Assembly (NCBI GenBank): GCA_019637615.1
Contig: JAHBVJ010000001.1
Location: 310,001-374,000 of the forward strand
Length of the DNA: 64,000 nt
Reading direction: 5' to 3'
From: Anaerolineae bacterium
GTDB lineage: Bacteria > Chloroflexota > Anaerolineae > Aggregatilineales > UBA2796
Shown piece after piece: positions 27,301 to 34,644 of this stretch. The notes under the pieces are model-generated. The model made no database searches. It saw only the letters and a program-made list of their open reading frames with translations, and was not told where the DNA came from. A program made the translations under genes and the position numbers. Numbering within the stretch: position 1 is the first letter of the stretch; each line of letters opens with the position of its first letter.

Positions 27301-27485
27301 CAGGGCTGCGTCTCTATGCCGATTACCTACCGGCGGGCACTTACGTCTACACCTACCAGATTCAAGCCAGCCTGCCCGGTCAATATCAGGTCATCCCGAC
27401 TCAAGCCTACACGTTCTACGTGACCGACATTTTCGGCGCAACGGCGGGCACCAGCTTTGAAGTGCTGCCTCCCGCGCAGAACTAG
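21348..27485 (+). CDS. Bacterial alpha-2-macroglobulin
   Basis: 2045 residues. Signal peptide at 1-29, no lipobox cysteine. The N-terminal part has SbsA-type Ig-like (Big_5) domains (about 35-460; PVVIDVWPMPGTEMLDLDP and similar openings). Macroglobulin domains follow (RPIYRPGDTVYFRGILRDK at about 735), then a Gly-rich bait-like stretch (about 1319-1328, eight or more Gly), the A2M segment TPLWLPHVITDASGKAHVSV, and the thioester site C1563-I-E-Q1566 followed by the alpha-alpha toroid. Such proteins trap proteases covalently. The usual Gly before the thioester Cys is Tyr here. No penicillin-binding protein 1c partner is adjacent. Start chosen at 21348, 7 bases after GGAGG. Confidence 0.92.
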   Translation: MSRHLRAAVLILLVMLISIFTLPTRVNSQPTAAYAPVVIDVWPMPGTEMLDLDPLSITFDQPMDKRSTESAVQFDPPLQGVFNWVDAQTLAFTPRDGWPREVSYTVTVTTAAQSASGAKSDSPYTFEVQTLGMLAIGQVVPARAATEVALNTPIIISFSRPMRALGQQGKPPGLTFEPQISGSGEWVSDTIYQFTPRSALKINTTYTVRVDPVASADGARLKDAYTWQFTTLPPKVVQVSVFPITSTDVKPNVEVFDASTVDLDNVALDKDIEIRFTDQVDQASVESSFSMTAAGEPIPGKFNWRWTGTEMILRFDPKNLLKPATQYHVTVTAAARTSGVVADKPTEFDFRTMPYPAILSTQPANGATNVLWPNNRPVIRFNTTRINAKSLAEHLTISPAPKSKPDINLYYQYASLDFEVQPNTTYTITVAAGVKDSFGNTIDMPYTFSYTTGGDVVTIQGDNSDAPTDWRFTVPLNADLMITSAKRVPTTFTVNFYNPLTLPIQLYRVSPADMSTARLRSHNSLSYWNDESNGYYDNSGHCQPPSFVQPANQIRAWNEQLSGDDHTQEVALSDSSDKALPLGLYWITMGDRTQVCHQRSNLDDTDTVEYGPEWQFGLAVVTANITMKRGPHDVFIWVTDLETTAPIANAKVTLYAGGTAIATGTTNQQGVAQLPASWKENAQIVITAEGEGVFAAWHDYWTTGDRHPADPTLGYDYNDTIWIPRPEETQGYLYTDRPIYRPGDTVYFRGILRDKRDVTYPVSQKKDVYIRAGSMYGDDGTPQPFYNVKMTLNEYGTFSGSFKIPDDTKFNNGYVNLWATFNEALTEDHYGYGYLSTASDVAISFTVAEYRTPEFEVKVNPDQQAAVVGDAISAKVQASYYFGGSVSNANVDWRSFVTWGDFNYTGTGGWQFGYASTYGDYSQWNSWEDLYPEDSNTDTYYYYASTGPSGSTITDDHGQAAIDTIATLPDASNGRTYTRTMIIEATMTDESGLSISGRGSLVVYPSSIFVGARLDGRPKAGQPYTVQFITVNPDSQPRSDRPINISLQGYQWNRASWGNWKDILSTTVMPTADGTADYTFTNLQPGVYLMTVSATDEKGRESSTISYFWVPDSSNRQLLSTDPKERITLTSDKIKYTVGETAHLLIPVPFEGASKVLITTEREGVESYAIVDASGGILAYDLQLTDPDAPNVWVQATFITAVSADSPYPKFRLSAPLGIGVVPTEPFLNVQLAASTKQAKPGETVSFDVSVTDRDGKPVTAEVGLKLVDKAVLALLPPNSTTLRRTFFNSQTYISYTELSIDSLIENLVNTYKTAVPGRGGGGGGGGEGAPSVRERYETTPLWLPHVITDASGKAHVSVKLPDNLTTWELDARVLTQSADMQVGQATTEIMTTLPLIVRPVAPRFMIAGDEMQLAAIINNNTASAQTVTAKLQATGVTLKSAAEQSVTIPANGRMRVTWPVTVENASGADLTFSAVGDGVSDAAKPLLRTGEGDTIPIYQYVAASTVAATSGVLRTDGSTAVTIAVPPRLNTGSGELQMNIQPSVAASITDSFRYLRQFPHYCIEQTVSRFLPNLATYQALKHLNLSDADLEKNLTEQMTAAMQKLADEQKPEGGWGWYPEMRINPLTSAYAALSLIEARNAGFTVDQTMLDHAVGYVQTLIGRTLGASDWELNQYAFFLYVMARDGKGDLSTYERVLTLRTRMSYAARAYLLMAYHERFPSDPAVQTLTSDLIGGATITQNGIYWDEPYNDWWNWGSDTKTTALALTALIRTDPNSELLPDIVRWLMSARRGDHWPTTQETVWSITALSEWMIQTGELQGKYDFAVSLNTDALLRGSVTPDTVRDDHSLRVAVSDLLQSNRLVITRGEGDGALYYDAYVKLYAPAKDAQPVSQGITITREYFNATRDAAITSATVGDVINVRLTINVKQDVLYFALEDSIPAGTEPIDKSLLTSSIGAGDSTDRLYHRWYWDWGYFQQRELRDTGLRLYADYLPAGTYVYTYQIQASLPGQYQVIPTQAYTFYVTDIFGATAGTSFEVLPPAQN

Positions 27486-27498
27486 CCTTTCATCCCGC

Positions 27499-27536
27499 CT
27501 GATAGGGACGACAGTGAAAACCGCCGTCCCTATCAG
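27499..27536 (+). terminator. Hairpin after the alpha-2-macroglobulin gene
   Basis: CTGATAGGGACG (27499-27510) pairs perfectly with CGTCCCTATCAG (27525-27536), loop of 14. No U-run. The core TAGGGACG/CGTCCCTA is shared with the hairpin at 11831-11859, so it may also be a dispersed palindromic element. Confidence 0.55.
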
Positions 27537-27586
27537 CCTGATCCCCGCCTTCGCCACGATCTCCGATAGTTCATCAAATTTGTTTG

Positions 27587-27616
27587 TTGACAAGCCAAAC
27601 TTTACTGTGCTACCAT
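27587..27616 (+). promoter_or_regulatory. Promoter of the lacI-type operon
   Basis: TTGACA (27587-27592), 18 bases, TACCAT (27611-27616). The perfect operator palindrome begins 3 bases downstream of the -10, so repressor binding would cover the transcription start. Confidence 0.55.
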
Positions 27617-27618
27617 TT

Positions 27619-27646
27619 CCGGTAACGATACCGGTATCGTTACCGG
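27619..27646. promoter_or_regulatory. LacI-family operator, perfect 28-bp palindrome
   Basis: The half-site CCGGTAACGATACC is followed directly by its reverse complement GGTATCGTTACCGG. The central CCGG and the A/T-CG flanks fit operators of LacI-type repressors. It lies 21 bases before the regulator's own start codon, so autoregulation of the whole operon is likely. No second copy was seen in the window. Confidence 0.85.
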
Positions 27647-27667
27647 ACTTTATCTGGTACAGATTTT

Positions 27668-28699
27668 ATGTCAGATCAGCCTACTTATACGATTGCCGAT
27701 GTGGCGAGATTAGCCGGAGTTTCTGTCTCTACTGTCTCCCGCATTCTCAACGGCAAACATGATGTCGCTCCCGCCACCCGCGATCGCGTCCAGCAGATCA
27801 TTGCCGAGATAGGCTTCAAGCCGCACGCACAAGCGCAGCGCTTACGGGCGGGCAAAACGCGCAATCTCGCGCTCCTGTTTCCGCTCAAGTCCCCCGGCAA
27901 CATTCCGTATAACCCGCTGGAAGTAGATTTCATCCTCGGCGCGGCGGCGGCAGCAGCGGAAAAAGACTTCCTGTTCAGCCTGATCACGACTCCCGTCACC
28001 AAACAAAGTCTGCTGAACCTTTATCGTAGCGCCCAGATCGACGGCCTCGTGCTGATGCAGGTCTACGCGCACGACTGGCGCGCGGATTTATTGCGCAATA
28101 ACAATTGTCCCTTCGTCATGATCGGGCGTTGCGACGACAATACTGGCCTAAACTTCATCGACATCGACTTCGAATCCGCCGTCCAGACGGCCTTCGATCA
28201 TCTCGTTGGCTTGGGGCACCGCAAGATCGCCTTTCTCGGTCAGCCTGCCGAGATGCGCAAACACGGTTGGGGGCCAGCCACCCACGCGTGGCAGGGCTAT
28301 GAACGCGCCCTAGCGACACACAGCCTCGCCCCGCTCTACCGCGAAACCGGATCGCAGCGCCGTGAGATCATCGACTCCACGCTGGAACTGCTCGATGAGC
28401 AGCCCGATCTGACCGCCATCGTTTCTGTTCACGAATTCGCCCCGCTCAGTGTCATTCAGGCGCTCAAAAAGCGCGGGCGCAACGTCCCGGACGACTGTTC
28501 CCTGATCGCCATCATGAACGAGCGCATCGGGGAATTGAGTTCGCCACCGATGACACATGTCGATTTTCCCGCCCATGCGATGGGCTATGAAGCTGTTCAA
28601 ATGCTGATACGCAGATTAGAAGGCGACCCCGCTTCTCCAGAGCACATCATGATCCCGCCCCGTCTGATCATCAGGAACAGCACCGCACCACTCGGCTAA
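27668..28699 (+). CDS. LacI-family transcriptional regulator
   Basis: 343 residues. The N-terminal HTH is at about 6-30 (YTIADVARLAGVSVSTVSRILNGK), with hinge PHAQAQRLRAGKT at about 52-65, then a periplasmic-binding-protein-like sensor domain (LALLFPLKSPGNIPYNPLE onward). It represses sugar-use genes until a sugar binds the sensor domain. First gene of an operon with a sugar importer and a GH31 enzyme, so the inducer is probably an alpha-xyloside or related oligosaccharide. A perfect 28-bp palindrome sits between its promoter and start. The ribosome site is poor. Confidence 0.93.
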   Translation: MSDQPTYTIADVARLAGVSVSTVSRILNGKHDVAPATRDRVQQIIAEIGFKPHAQAQRLRAGKTRNLALLFPLKSPGNIPYNPLEVDFILGAAAAAAEKDFLFSLITTPVTKQSLLNLYRSAQIDGLVLMQVYAHDWRADLLRNNNCPFVMIGRCDDNTGLNFIDIDFESAVQTAFDHLVGLGHRKIAFLGQPAEMRKHGWGPATHAWQGYERALATHSLAPLYRETGSQRREIIDSTLELLDEQPDLTAIVSVHEFAPLSVIQALKKRGRNVPDDCSLIAIMNERIGELSSPPMTHVDFPAHAMGYEAVQMLIRRLEGDPASPEHIMIPPRLIIRNSTAPLG

Positions 28700-28794
28700 A
28701 TTCCGCGACTGGAAAGGAGCATCGTATTGGAGTGAGCTTGGCACCTTACCTTAATTCTTAACGCAGCAACATTCAACAATGAGGAGCATTTAAC

Positions 28795-30075
28795 GTGTTC
28801 AAACAAGCACCAAGATTATTCTTTGCCTTGCTGGCAGCGACCATGCTAGTCTCGGTTCGTCCGGCGACAGCACAAGAAACCCGCGTCCTGAAGGTGTGGC
28901 ATTACGAGTCCGAGAACGGCGCGATGGGCACGGCGTGGGCCGATGCCATGAAGAAGTTCGAAGAATCGCACCCCGGCGTCAAGGTCGAATACGAGCAAAA
29001 AGGCTACGAGCAGATTCGCCAGACCGCCCAGATGATCCTGAGTTCGGATAGCGCCCCCGATGTCATGGAATCGCCCAAGGGCAACGCCACGGCGGGATTC
29101 CTCTCCAAGCAGGGCTTGCTCACCGACATCAGCGACGAAGCAGCCAAGCGCGGTTGGGACAAAATCCTACCGCCAAGCCTCGCCACCGTCTGCCGCTATG
29201 ACGACAACGGCGTCATGGGTTCCGGCAAATGGTACGGCGTGACCAACTACGGTGAGTACGTGATGGTCTACTACAACAAGGACATGTTCAAGCAGTACAA
29301 CGTCACCGTCCCCACCACGCTCGAAGAATTCGAAGCCGTCATGGATACCTTCGTCAAGGCTGGCGTCACGCCCATCGCCCTCAGCGGAGCGGAATATCCC
29401 GCGCAGCAAATTTGGTACGAACTGTCGTTGACCAAAGCTGACCGCAATTTCATCAATGCCTTCCAGCTCTATCAGGGCGATGTGGACTTCCACGGGCCGG
29501 AATTCACCTTTGGTGCCGAGACGATGGCGAACTGGGTTGCCAAGGGCTACATCAGCAAGGACTCGACCGGCATGAAGGCCGAGGATATGGGTGTCGCGTG
29601 GGAAGGCGGCAAATATCCGATCATGATTTCCGGTAGCTGGTGGTATGGTCGTCTGATGACGGAAATCAAGGACTTCGAATGGGATTCGTTCCTGTTCCCC
29701 GGTGGCAAGATGCATCAGGGTTCCGGCGGCAACATTTGGGTTGTCCCGACGGGTTCGCAAAACAAAGACCTCGCCTATGATTTCATCGACATCACCCTGC
29801 AACAGGACAACCAGACGCTGTTAGCCAATGCTGGCGGTATCCCCGTCAACGCCGATCTCACCAAGATCACCGATCCCAAGATCAAGGCGCTGAACGAAAA
29901 CTTCGCCAAGATCGTCGCGGATGATGGTCTCGCCTTCTATAGTGACTGGCCCGTCCCCGGCTACTACGATGTCTTGGTGCAAAACACGCAGGAACTGATT
30001 TCCGGCAGCAAGACGCCGTCCGAATTTCTCGACGCGCTTGGCAGCAACTATGCCGAAAACAAACCGACGCCATAA
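28795..30075 (+). CDS. Sugar ABC transporter substrate-binding protein
   Basis: 426 residues, family 1 (MalE-like) binding protein. Starts with GTG at 28795, after GAGGAG 9 bases upstream. Signal peptide at about 1-27 (FKQAPRLFFALLAATMLVSV), no lipobox Cys, then VLKVWHYESENGAMGTAWAD, the usual first strand, and the aromatic-rich sugar-site stretches (MISGSWWYGRLM). It delivers an oligosaccharide to the two permeases downstream. The LacI-type gene lies 95 bases upstream and a GH31 enzyme ends the operon, pointing to xyloglucan- or alpha-xyloside-derived oligosaccharides as ligand. Confidence 0.92.
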   Translation: MFKQAPRLFFALLAATMLVSVRPATAQETRVLKVWHYESENGAMGTAWADAMKKFEESHPGVKVEYEQKGYEQIRQTAQMILSSDSAPDVMESPKGNATAGFLSKQGLLTDISDEAAKRGWDKILPPSLATVCRYDDNGVMGSGKWYGVTNYGEYVMVYYNKDMFKQYNVTVPTTLEEFEAVMDTFVKAGVTPIALSGAEYPAQQIWYELSLTKADRNFINAFQLYQGDVDFHGPEFTFGAETMANWVAKGYISKDSTGMKAEDMGVAWEGGKYPIMISGSWWYGRLMTEIKDFEWDSFLFPGGKMHQGSGGNIWVVPTGSQNKDLAYDFIDITLQQDNQTLLANAGGIPVNADLTKITDPKIKALNENFAKIVADDGLAFYSDWPVPGYYDVLVQNTQELISGSKTPSEFLDALGSNYAENKPTP

Positions 30076-30118
30076 CCCATTGGTAGCGGTGATCTAGAAA
30101 CTCTCCTCTCAAACACTT

Positions 30119-30149
30119 GCCAGTGCCGTCCCACAGGGTCGGTACTGGC
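30119..30149 (+). terminator. Intercistronic hairpin after sugar-binding protein
   Basis: GCCAGTGCCGTCCC (30119-30132) pairs with GGGTCGGTACTGGC (30136-30149) with one G-U pair and one mismatch, loop ACA. It sits between the binding-protein and first permease genes, as in the other importer operons of the window. Confidence 0.55.
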
Positions 30150-30251
30150 GAGAGGTTAACATCGCTCAAATTAGGAAAATGCACTTTACTATTGAGTTGT
30201 GAGCCGCCAAAGAACTCTTTTAATACCAAGTTTTTTCAACGAGAATGATGT

Positions 30252-31211
30252 ATGGCAAACGAGATAATCACAGCACGCTCAGGGACGGAAGCCCGATCAA
30301 CGACCAACCGCCAGCGTTCAACCGTGTCTTCCGGCTACGGCATTTTCTTGCTCCCCGGCATCATCCTCTTTCTGGCGATCATCATTCTGCCATTCATGAT
30401 GAATATCTGGATCAGCTTCACCAAGTGGCAGGGCACGGGCATGCCCATCTGGATCGGCCTCGCCAATTACCAGAAAGCCCTGAACGACACTACCTTCTGG
30501 GCCTCCTTCCGCAACAACCTGATCCTGATCATCGCTATCACCGTCATCCCGACCATTCTAGGATTGCTGCTCTCCACCGTCCTTTTCGACTACATCGCCC
30601 GCAAATTCGGCAGAACCGTCTCTAATTTCTTTCGCGGTGGCTTCTATCTCCCGCAAATTCTGCCCGTCGCCATCGCGGGCGTAGTCTGGGGGTGGCTCCT
30701 CCAGCCAGAAGGCGCGGTCAATTATTTGCTCCGTTCCGCTGGCATGAATTCGCTCGCCCGCAACTGGCTTGGCGATGCGGCGACAGCGCTGCCAACCGTC
30801 ATGGTCATCATGATCTGGTTCCAGATCGGCTATCCGCTCGTCATCTTCATGGCAGCCATGCAGCGCATCGATCCCGAATTGTTGGAAGCTGCCTCGCTCG
30901 ATGGCGCGACGGGCTTTCAAGGCTTCTGGCGCATCACGGTACCGCTTATCCGCCCTGAAATTTATGTCGTCGTCCTCACCACCACCATTTACGCGCTGAA
31001 AATCTTCGGGCAAATCTTCGTCCTCACGCGCGGCGGGCCGGGTACTGCGACGATGGTGCCCGCCTACTTCGCCTACCAGAACTTCTTCGAGAAATTCAAT
31101 GTAGGCTACGGTGCTGCCATTTCGACGGTCATGGCCTTCATTATTCTGATTTTGACCGCCATCTTTATTTTCATGCAGTCCAAGCAAGACGTGATAGGAG
31201 AATCGCTCTGA
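30252..31211 (+). CDS. Sugar ABC permease, MalF-type
   Basis: 319 residues. About 30 hydrophilic residues, then helix 1 (GIFLLPGIILFLAIIILPFM), six helices in all, and the EAA loop LLEAASLDGATGFQGFWRITVPLI. Forms half of the channel for the binding protein upstream. Its stop overlaps the start of the next permease by one base (TGATG). The operon encodes no ATPase, so a shared MsmK/MalK-like ATPase elsewhere must energise it. Confidence 0.92.
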   Translation: MANEIITARSGTEARSTTNRQRSTVSSGYGIFLLPGIILFLAIIILPFMMNIWISFTKWQGTGMPIWIGLANYQKALNDTTFWASFRNNLILIIAITVIPTILGLLLSTVLFDYIARKFGRTVSNFFRGGFYLPQILPVAIAGVVWGWLLQPEGAVNYLLRSAGMNSLARNWLGDAATALPTVMVIMIWFQIGYPLVIFMAAMQRIDPELLEAASLDGATGFQGFWRITVPLIRPEIYVVVLTTTIYALKIFGQIFVLTRGGPGTATMVPAYFAYQNFFEKFNVGYGAAISTVMAFIILILTAIFIFMQSKQDVIGESL

Positions 31212-32056
31212 TGACCGCTCTAGCTGCTCGTCGTTCCAATGGGCTGGTTCCCTATCTCACGCTGTTCGGCCTGATCGTGCTGCTGCTCATCATGCTCAGT
31301 CCGTTCGCCATCGTCGTGGTCAATGCCTTCAAAGCCCCGCAAGAATACGCCGCCAACGGCCCGATCAGCCTGCCGAGCGGGATTTATACGCAAGGCTTGG
31401 CAGATTTCTGGAACCGCGTAGACTTCACCACCAAATTGGTCAACAGCACAGTGATTAGCCTCTCCGTGGCGGTGCTTGGCGTCTGTCTCTCGCTGCTCAA
31501 CGCCTTTGCCCTCGGCATCGGACGGGTGCGCGGACGCGTCTGGTTCCTCGTCTTCTTCATGATCGCCAACACGCTCCCGCACGAATCGTTGGCCTATCCG
31601 CTCTACTATTTCGCCAAATTCTTCAAAATCTACGATACCCAGTTCGCGGTCATCCTGATTTTTACCGTCATTCAGAGCGCCTTCGGAACCTACCTGCTGA
31701 GTTCGGTCTTCAGCACCTTCCCGCGCGAGATGGTCGAGGCCGCCACCGTCGATGGTTGCAACAAACTTCAACTGCTGTTCCGTGTCGTCGCGCCGATCAG
31801 CTTACCGTCGCTTTCGGTGCTGTTCGTCTTCTTCTTCATCTGGACGTGGAACGAATTTTTCTTGCCCTTGATCATGTTGATCTCGAACGGCAAGCAAACC
31901 GTACCCTTGGCGATTGCTACGTTGCAAGGCCAGCACAACATGGACGCCACCACCACCAGCGCCTCAGCCTTGCTTGGCATTTTGCCCTGCATCATTTTCT
32001 TTTTCCTATTCCAGCGTACACTAACACGAGGCATTACGGCGGGCAGCATCAAGTAA
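31211..32056 (+). CDS. Sugar ABC permease, MalG-type
   Basis: 281 residues, six helices starting with LVPYLTLFGLIVLLLIMLSP. The EAA loop is EMVEAATVDGCNKLQLLFRVVAPIS and the C-terminus (RTLTRGITAGSIK) is typical of MalG-type permeases. Partner of the MalF-type permease, translationally coupled through TGATG. Followed by a short gap holding an AGCACT-type micro-repeat, then the GH31 gene. Confidence 0.93.
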   Translation: MTALAARRSNGLVPYLTLFGLIVLLLIMLSPFAIVVVNAFKAPQEYAANGPISLPSGIYTQGLADFWNRVDFTTKLVNSTVISLSVAVLGVCLSLLNAFALGIGRVRGRVWFLVFFMIANTLPHESLAYPLYYFAKFFKIYDTQFAVILIFTVIQSAFGTYLLSSVFSTFPREMVEAATVDGCNKLQLLFRVVAPISLPSLSVLFVFFFIWTWNEFFLPLIMLISNGKQTVPLAIATLQGQHNMDATTTSASALLGILPCIIFFFLFQRTLTRGITAGSIK

Positions 32057-32094
32057 TTCCCGCTTCTTCTGTCACATTTCTGAATTCTGTATGT

Positions 32095-32125
32095 ACTCAG
32101 CACTAAGGACTTAGCACTTAGCACT
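32095..32125. repeat. AGCACT heptamer repeat element
   Basis: A run of TCAGCACT, TTAGCACT, TTAGCACT units in the gap between permease and GH31 genes, nearly the same string as at 1131-1163. Confidence 0.5.
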
Positions 32126-32146
32126 ATTCAATGGAGATTCACACTC

Positions 32147-34192
32147 ATGAAGTTTGAGGAAGGGCAATGGCGCATTCTACCGGGGACGGAGGCTATCTAC
32201 CCCGCCACGGTCACCGATTGCGTTGTTGAACCAGACGCGCTTACCATCACGGGTTACGATCACGTCATCAAGGATCGTAACGACTATCTGCACGGTACCA
32301 TCATCACGGCGCGTTTTTCCTCTCCCGCGCCCAACGTGATCCGTGTCCAGTTGACTCACTTCAAAGGACGGCGCGACAAGCAGCCCGTCTTCGATCTCGA
32401 CTACGCGGCGACCAATCAAGCCGTCACCACGGGCCAAAACGAACATCAGGCATGGCTGAAATCTGGCAATCTGACGGTTTGCGTGCCTACGCAGGGTGCA
32501 TGGCGCTACGATTTCCAGCGTGACGGTGAACGCCTCACGGAAAGCGACTCGCACGCGGTCGGGCTGTTCACGCAAAATGGTCAAACCTATATCCGTGAGC
32601 AGTTGTCCATCCTCGCGGGCGAAACCATCTATGGGTTGGGCGAGCGTTTCGGCCCCTTCGTCAAAAACGGGCAGATGATCGACAGTTGGAACGAAGACGG
32701 CGGCACCAACTCGGAATATGCCTACAAGAGCATCCCCTTCTATCTGACCAGTCAGGGCTATGGTGTGCTTGTCAACCATCCCGGCAAAGTGGCGTTTGAG
32801 GTCGGCTCACATCACGTCAGCCGTGTGCAGTTCAGCGTCGGCGGTCACAGTCTGGATTATTACATCTTCGGCGGCCCCACTGCCAAAGACGCGCTCGATC
32901 AATACACCGCGCTCAGTGGACGACCCGCTACGCTGCCGGATTGGTCGTTCGGACTCTGGTTGACGACCTCGTTTACCACCAACTACGACGAAGAAACCAT
33001 CCTCGCCAACATCGATCACATGGAAGAACTCGGCATTCCCATCCGCGTTTTCCACTTCGACTGCTTCTGGATGCGCGAACTCACGTGGTGCAGCTTCTTG
33101 TGGGATAAGCGTATGTTCCCTGATCCCGCCGGAATGCTCCGCAAACTGCGCGACAAAGGCATCAAAGTCTGCATGTGGATCAACCCCTACATCGCGGAAC
33201 CGTCGCCCTTGTTTGCCGAAGGTCAACAGCACGGCTACTTGCTCCACGACCGCGACGGCAATGTCTATCAGGTCGATCACTGGCAGCCCGGTCTAGCCTT
33301 CGTGGATTTCACCAATCCGGCGGCGCGTGCATGGTATGCGGGCAAGCTCAAAGACCTGCTCGACATGGGCGTCGATGCCTTCAAAACCGACTTTGGCGAA
33401 CGCATCCCTACCGAGGTGCGCTATTACGACGACTCCGATCCGGAGCGGATGCACAACTACTACACCTATCTCTACAACCAGACCGTGTTCGAACTGCTGG
33501 AAACGGTCAAAGGCCAAGGCCAAGCCGTCCTCTTCGCGCGTTCAGCTACGGTCGGCAACCAGAAATATCCCGTGCATTGGGGTGGCGACAACAGCTCCAC
33601 CTACGAATCGATGGCGGAAACCTTGCGCGGCGGTCTCTCGCTCGGTCTCAGTGGTTACGGCTACTGGAGCCACGACATCAGCGGCTTCAACGGCACCGCG
33701 ACAGCCGATCTCTACAAGCGGTGGGTAGCTTTTGGGTTGCTCTCCTCGCATAGCCGTCTGCATGGCAACACCAGTGTGCGGATGCCGTGGCTGTTCGATG
33801 ACGAATCCGTCGATGTGCTCCGCTTCTTCAACCAACTGAAAAACCAATTGATGCCCTACCTGCGGGCTGTCGCGAAAGAAGCGCACGATCACGGATGGCC
33901 TATCCTCCGCGCCATGACTCTCGAATTCCCTGATGATCTGACCTGTCGCACCATCGACATGCAGTACATGCTTGGTTCGGCGCTGCTGGTCGCGCCCGTT
34001 TTCAGCCCCAGAGGCGAGGTCAACTACTACCTGCCTGCGGGCGAATGGCGTAACCTATTCACGGGTGAAGTAACGACGCAGGCGGGTTGGCACAAGGGGA
34101 AATACGACTACTTTAGCCTGCCGCTGTGGGTCAACGTTGCGCGCGGCGACCAATGGGAGTGCCTGAAAGCGACACTGCAAATCAAGAACTAA
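32147..34192 (+). CDS. yicI: GH31 alpha-xylosidase/alpha-glucosidase
   Basis: 681 residues, no signal peptide, so cytoplasmic. N-terminal beta domain (1-250), (beta/alpha)8 barrel (about 260-590) and C-terminal beta domains. The nucleophile is D415 in KTDFGERIP and the acid/base is D481 in HWGGDNSSTYESM; both contexts match YicI-type alpha-xylosidases, which release alpha-xylose from xyloglucan fragments such as isoprimeverose. It is shorter than E. coli YicI at the C-terminus. Last gene of the LacI-controlled operon, so it should cleave the oligosaccharide brought in by the adjacent importer. Alpha-glucosidase activity cannot be excluded. Confidence 0.9.
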   Translation: MKFEEGQWRILPGTEAIYPATVTDCVVEPDALTITGYDHVIKDRNDYLHGTIITARFSSPAPNVIRVQLTHFKGRRDKQPVFDLDYAATNQAVTTGQNEHQAWLKSGNLTVCVPTQGAWRYDFQRDGERLTESDSHAVGLFTQNGQTYIREQLSILAGETIYGLGERFGPFVKNGQMIDSWNEDGGTNSEYAYKSIPFYLTSQGYGVLVNHPGKVAFEVGSHHVSRVQFSVGGHSLDYYIFGGPTAKDALDQYTALSGRPATLPDWSFGLWLTTSFTTNYDEETILANIDHMEELGIPIRVFHFDCFWMRELTWCSFLWDKRMFPDPAGMLRKLRDKGIKVCMWINPYIAEPSPLFAEGQQHGYLLHDRDGNVYQVDHWQPGLAFVDFTNPAARAWYAGKLKDLLDMGVDAFKTDFGERIPTEVRYYDDSDPERMHNYYTYLYNQTVFELLETVKGQGQAVLFARSATVGNQKYPVHWGGDNSSTYESMAETLRGGLSLGLSGYGYWSHDISGFNGTATADLYKRWVAFGLLSSHSRLHGNTSVRMPWLFDDESVDVLRFFNQLKNQLMPYLRAVAKEAHDHGWPILRAMTLEFPDDLTCRTIDMQYMLGSALLVAPVFSPRGEVNYYLPAGEWRNLFTGEVTTQAGWHKGKYDYFSLPLWVNVARGDQWECLKATLQIKN

Positions 34193-34226
34193 AGCGACGT
34201 CAGCACGCTGAATGATCGCAAATCAC

Positions 34227-34256
34227 ATCAGGGTGAGGGGAAACTCTTGCCCTGAT
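34227..34256. terminator. Convergent hairpin terminator
   Basis: ATCAGGG (34227-34233) pairs with CCCTGAT (34250-34256), with an inner GAG/CTC pairing. It lies between the GH31 gene (+) and the small hypothetical gene (-). Confidence 0.45.
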
Positions 34257-34267
34257 AACGGACTTGG

Positions 34268-34564
34268 CTATAAGATCGGTGTGAACCGCGTATAGCTCTC
34301 GATCAACGTGCATTGCTCATCCGTTACCGCGTGTTCAGAGTCGTTCTCACGTCCCAACAAGGTCTTCACCGCCAGCCCGATCTGCGCATTGAGCGAACTG
34401 CCTTTGCCGCCACCAAGCATCCGGTATCGGGAACCAAACTTGGCGCGGTAGCCTTCAATCGTCTTGAATACCATTAGCGTGATGTCAGGAGAATTATGCA
34501 ATTCAGGCGGGATTTCGTCGAGAACATCTCGAATCAGCTCCTCAACCTCTTCTTGTGTCGCCAT
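34268..34564 (-). CDS. Small hypothetical protein, 98 residues
   Basis: Not recognised. Acidic N-terminal half with heptad-like Leu/Ile spacing (EEVEELIRDVLDEIPPELHN), probably helical, then a basic stretch (YRAKFGSRYRMLGGGKGSS) and a second helix. No signal peptide or membrane segment. GAGGAAA is about 10 bases before the ATG and a good promoter lies further upstream, so it is likely a real gene transcribed alone. The neighbouring gene converges on it. Confidence 0.65.
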   Translation of the reverse strand: MATQEEVEELIRDVLDEIPPELHNSPDITLMVFKTIEGYRAKFGSRYRMLGGGKGSSLNAQIGLAVKTLLGRENDSEHAVTDEQCTLIESYTRFTPIL

Positions 34565-34616
34565 CGCTAAGCAATTTCCTCAAATTAGGTCGGACGAGAC
34601 ATAACTTTATGCTCAC

Positions 34617-34644
34617 ATAATAGCGCTCATTACGCCCCGATCAA
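34617..34644 (-). promoter_or_regulatory. Promoter of the 98-residue hypothetical gene
   Basis: TTGATC (34644-34639), 16 bases, TATTAT (34622-34617) on the minus strand, about 53 bases before the start codon. Confidence 0.45.
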
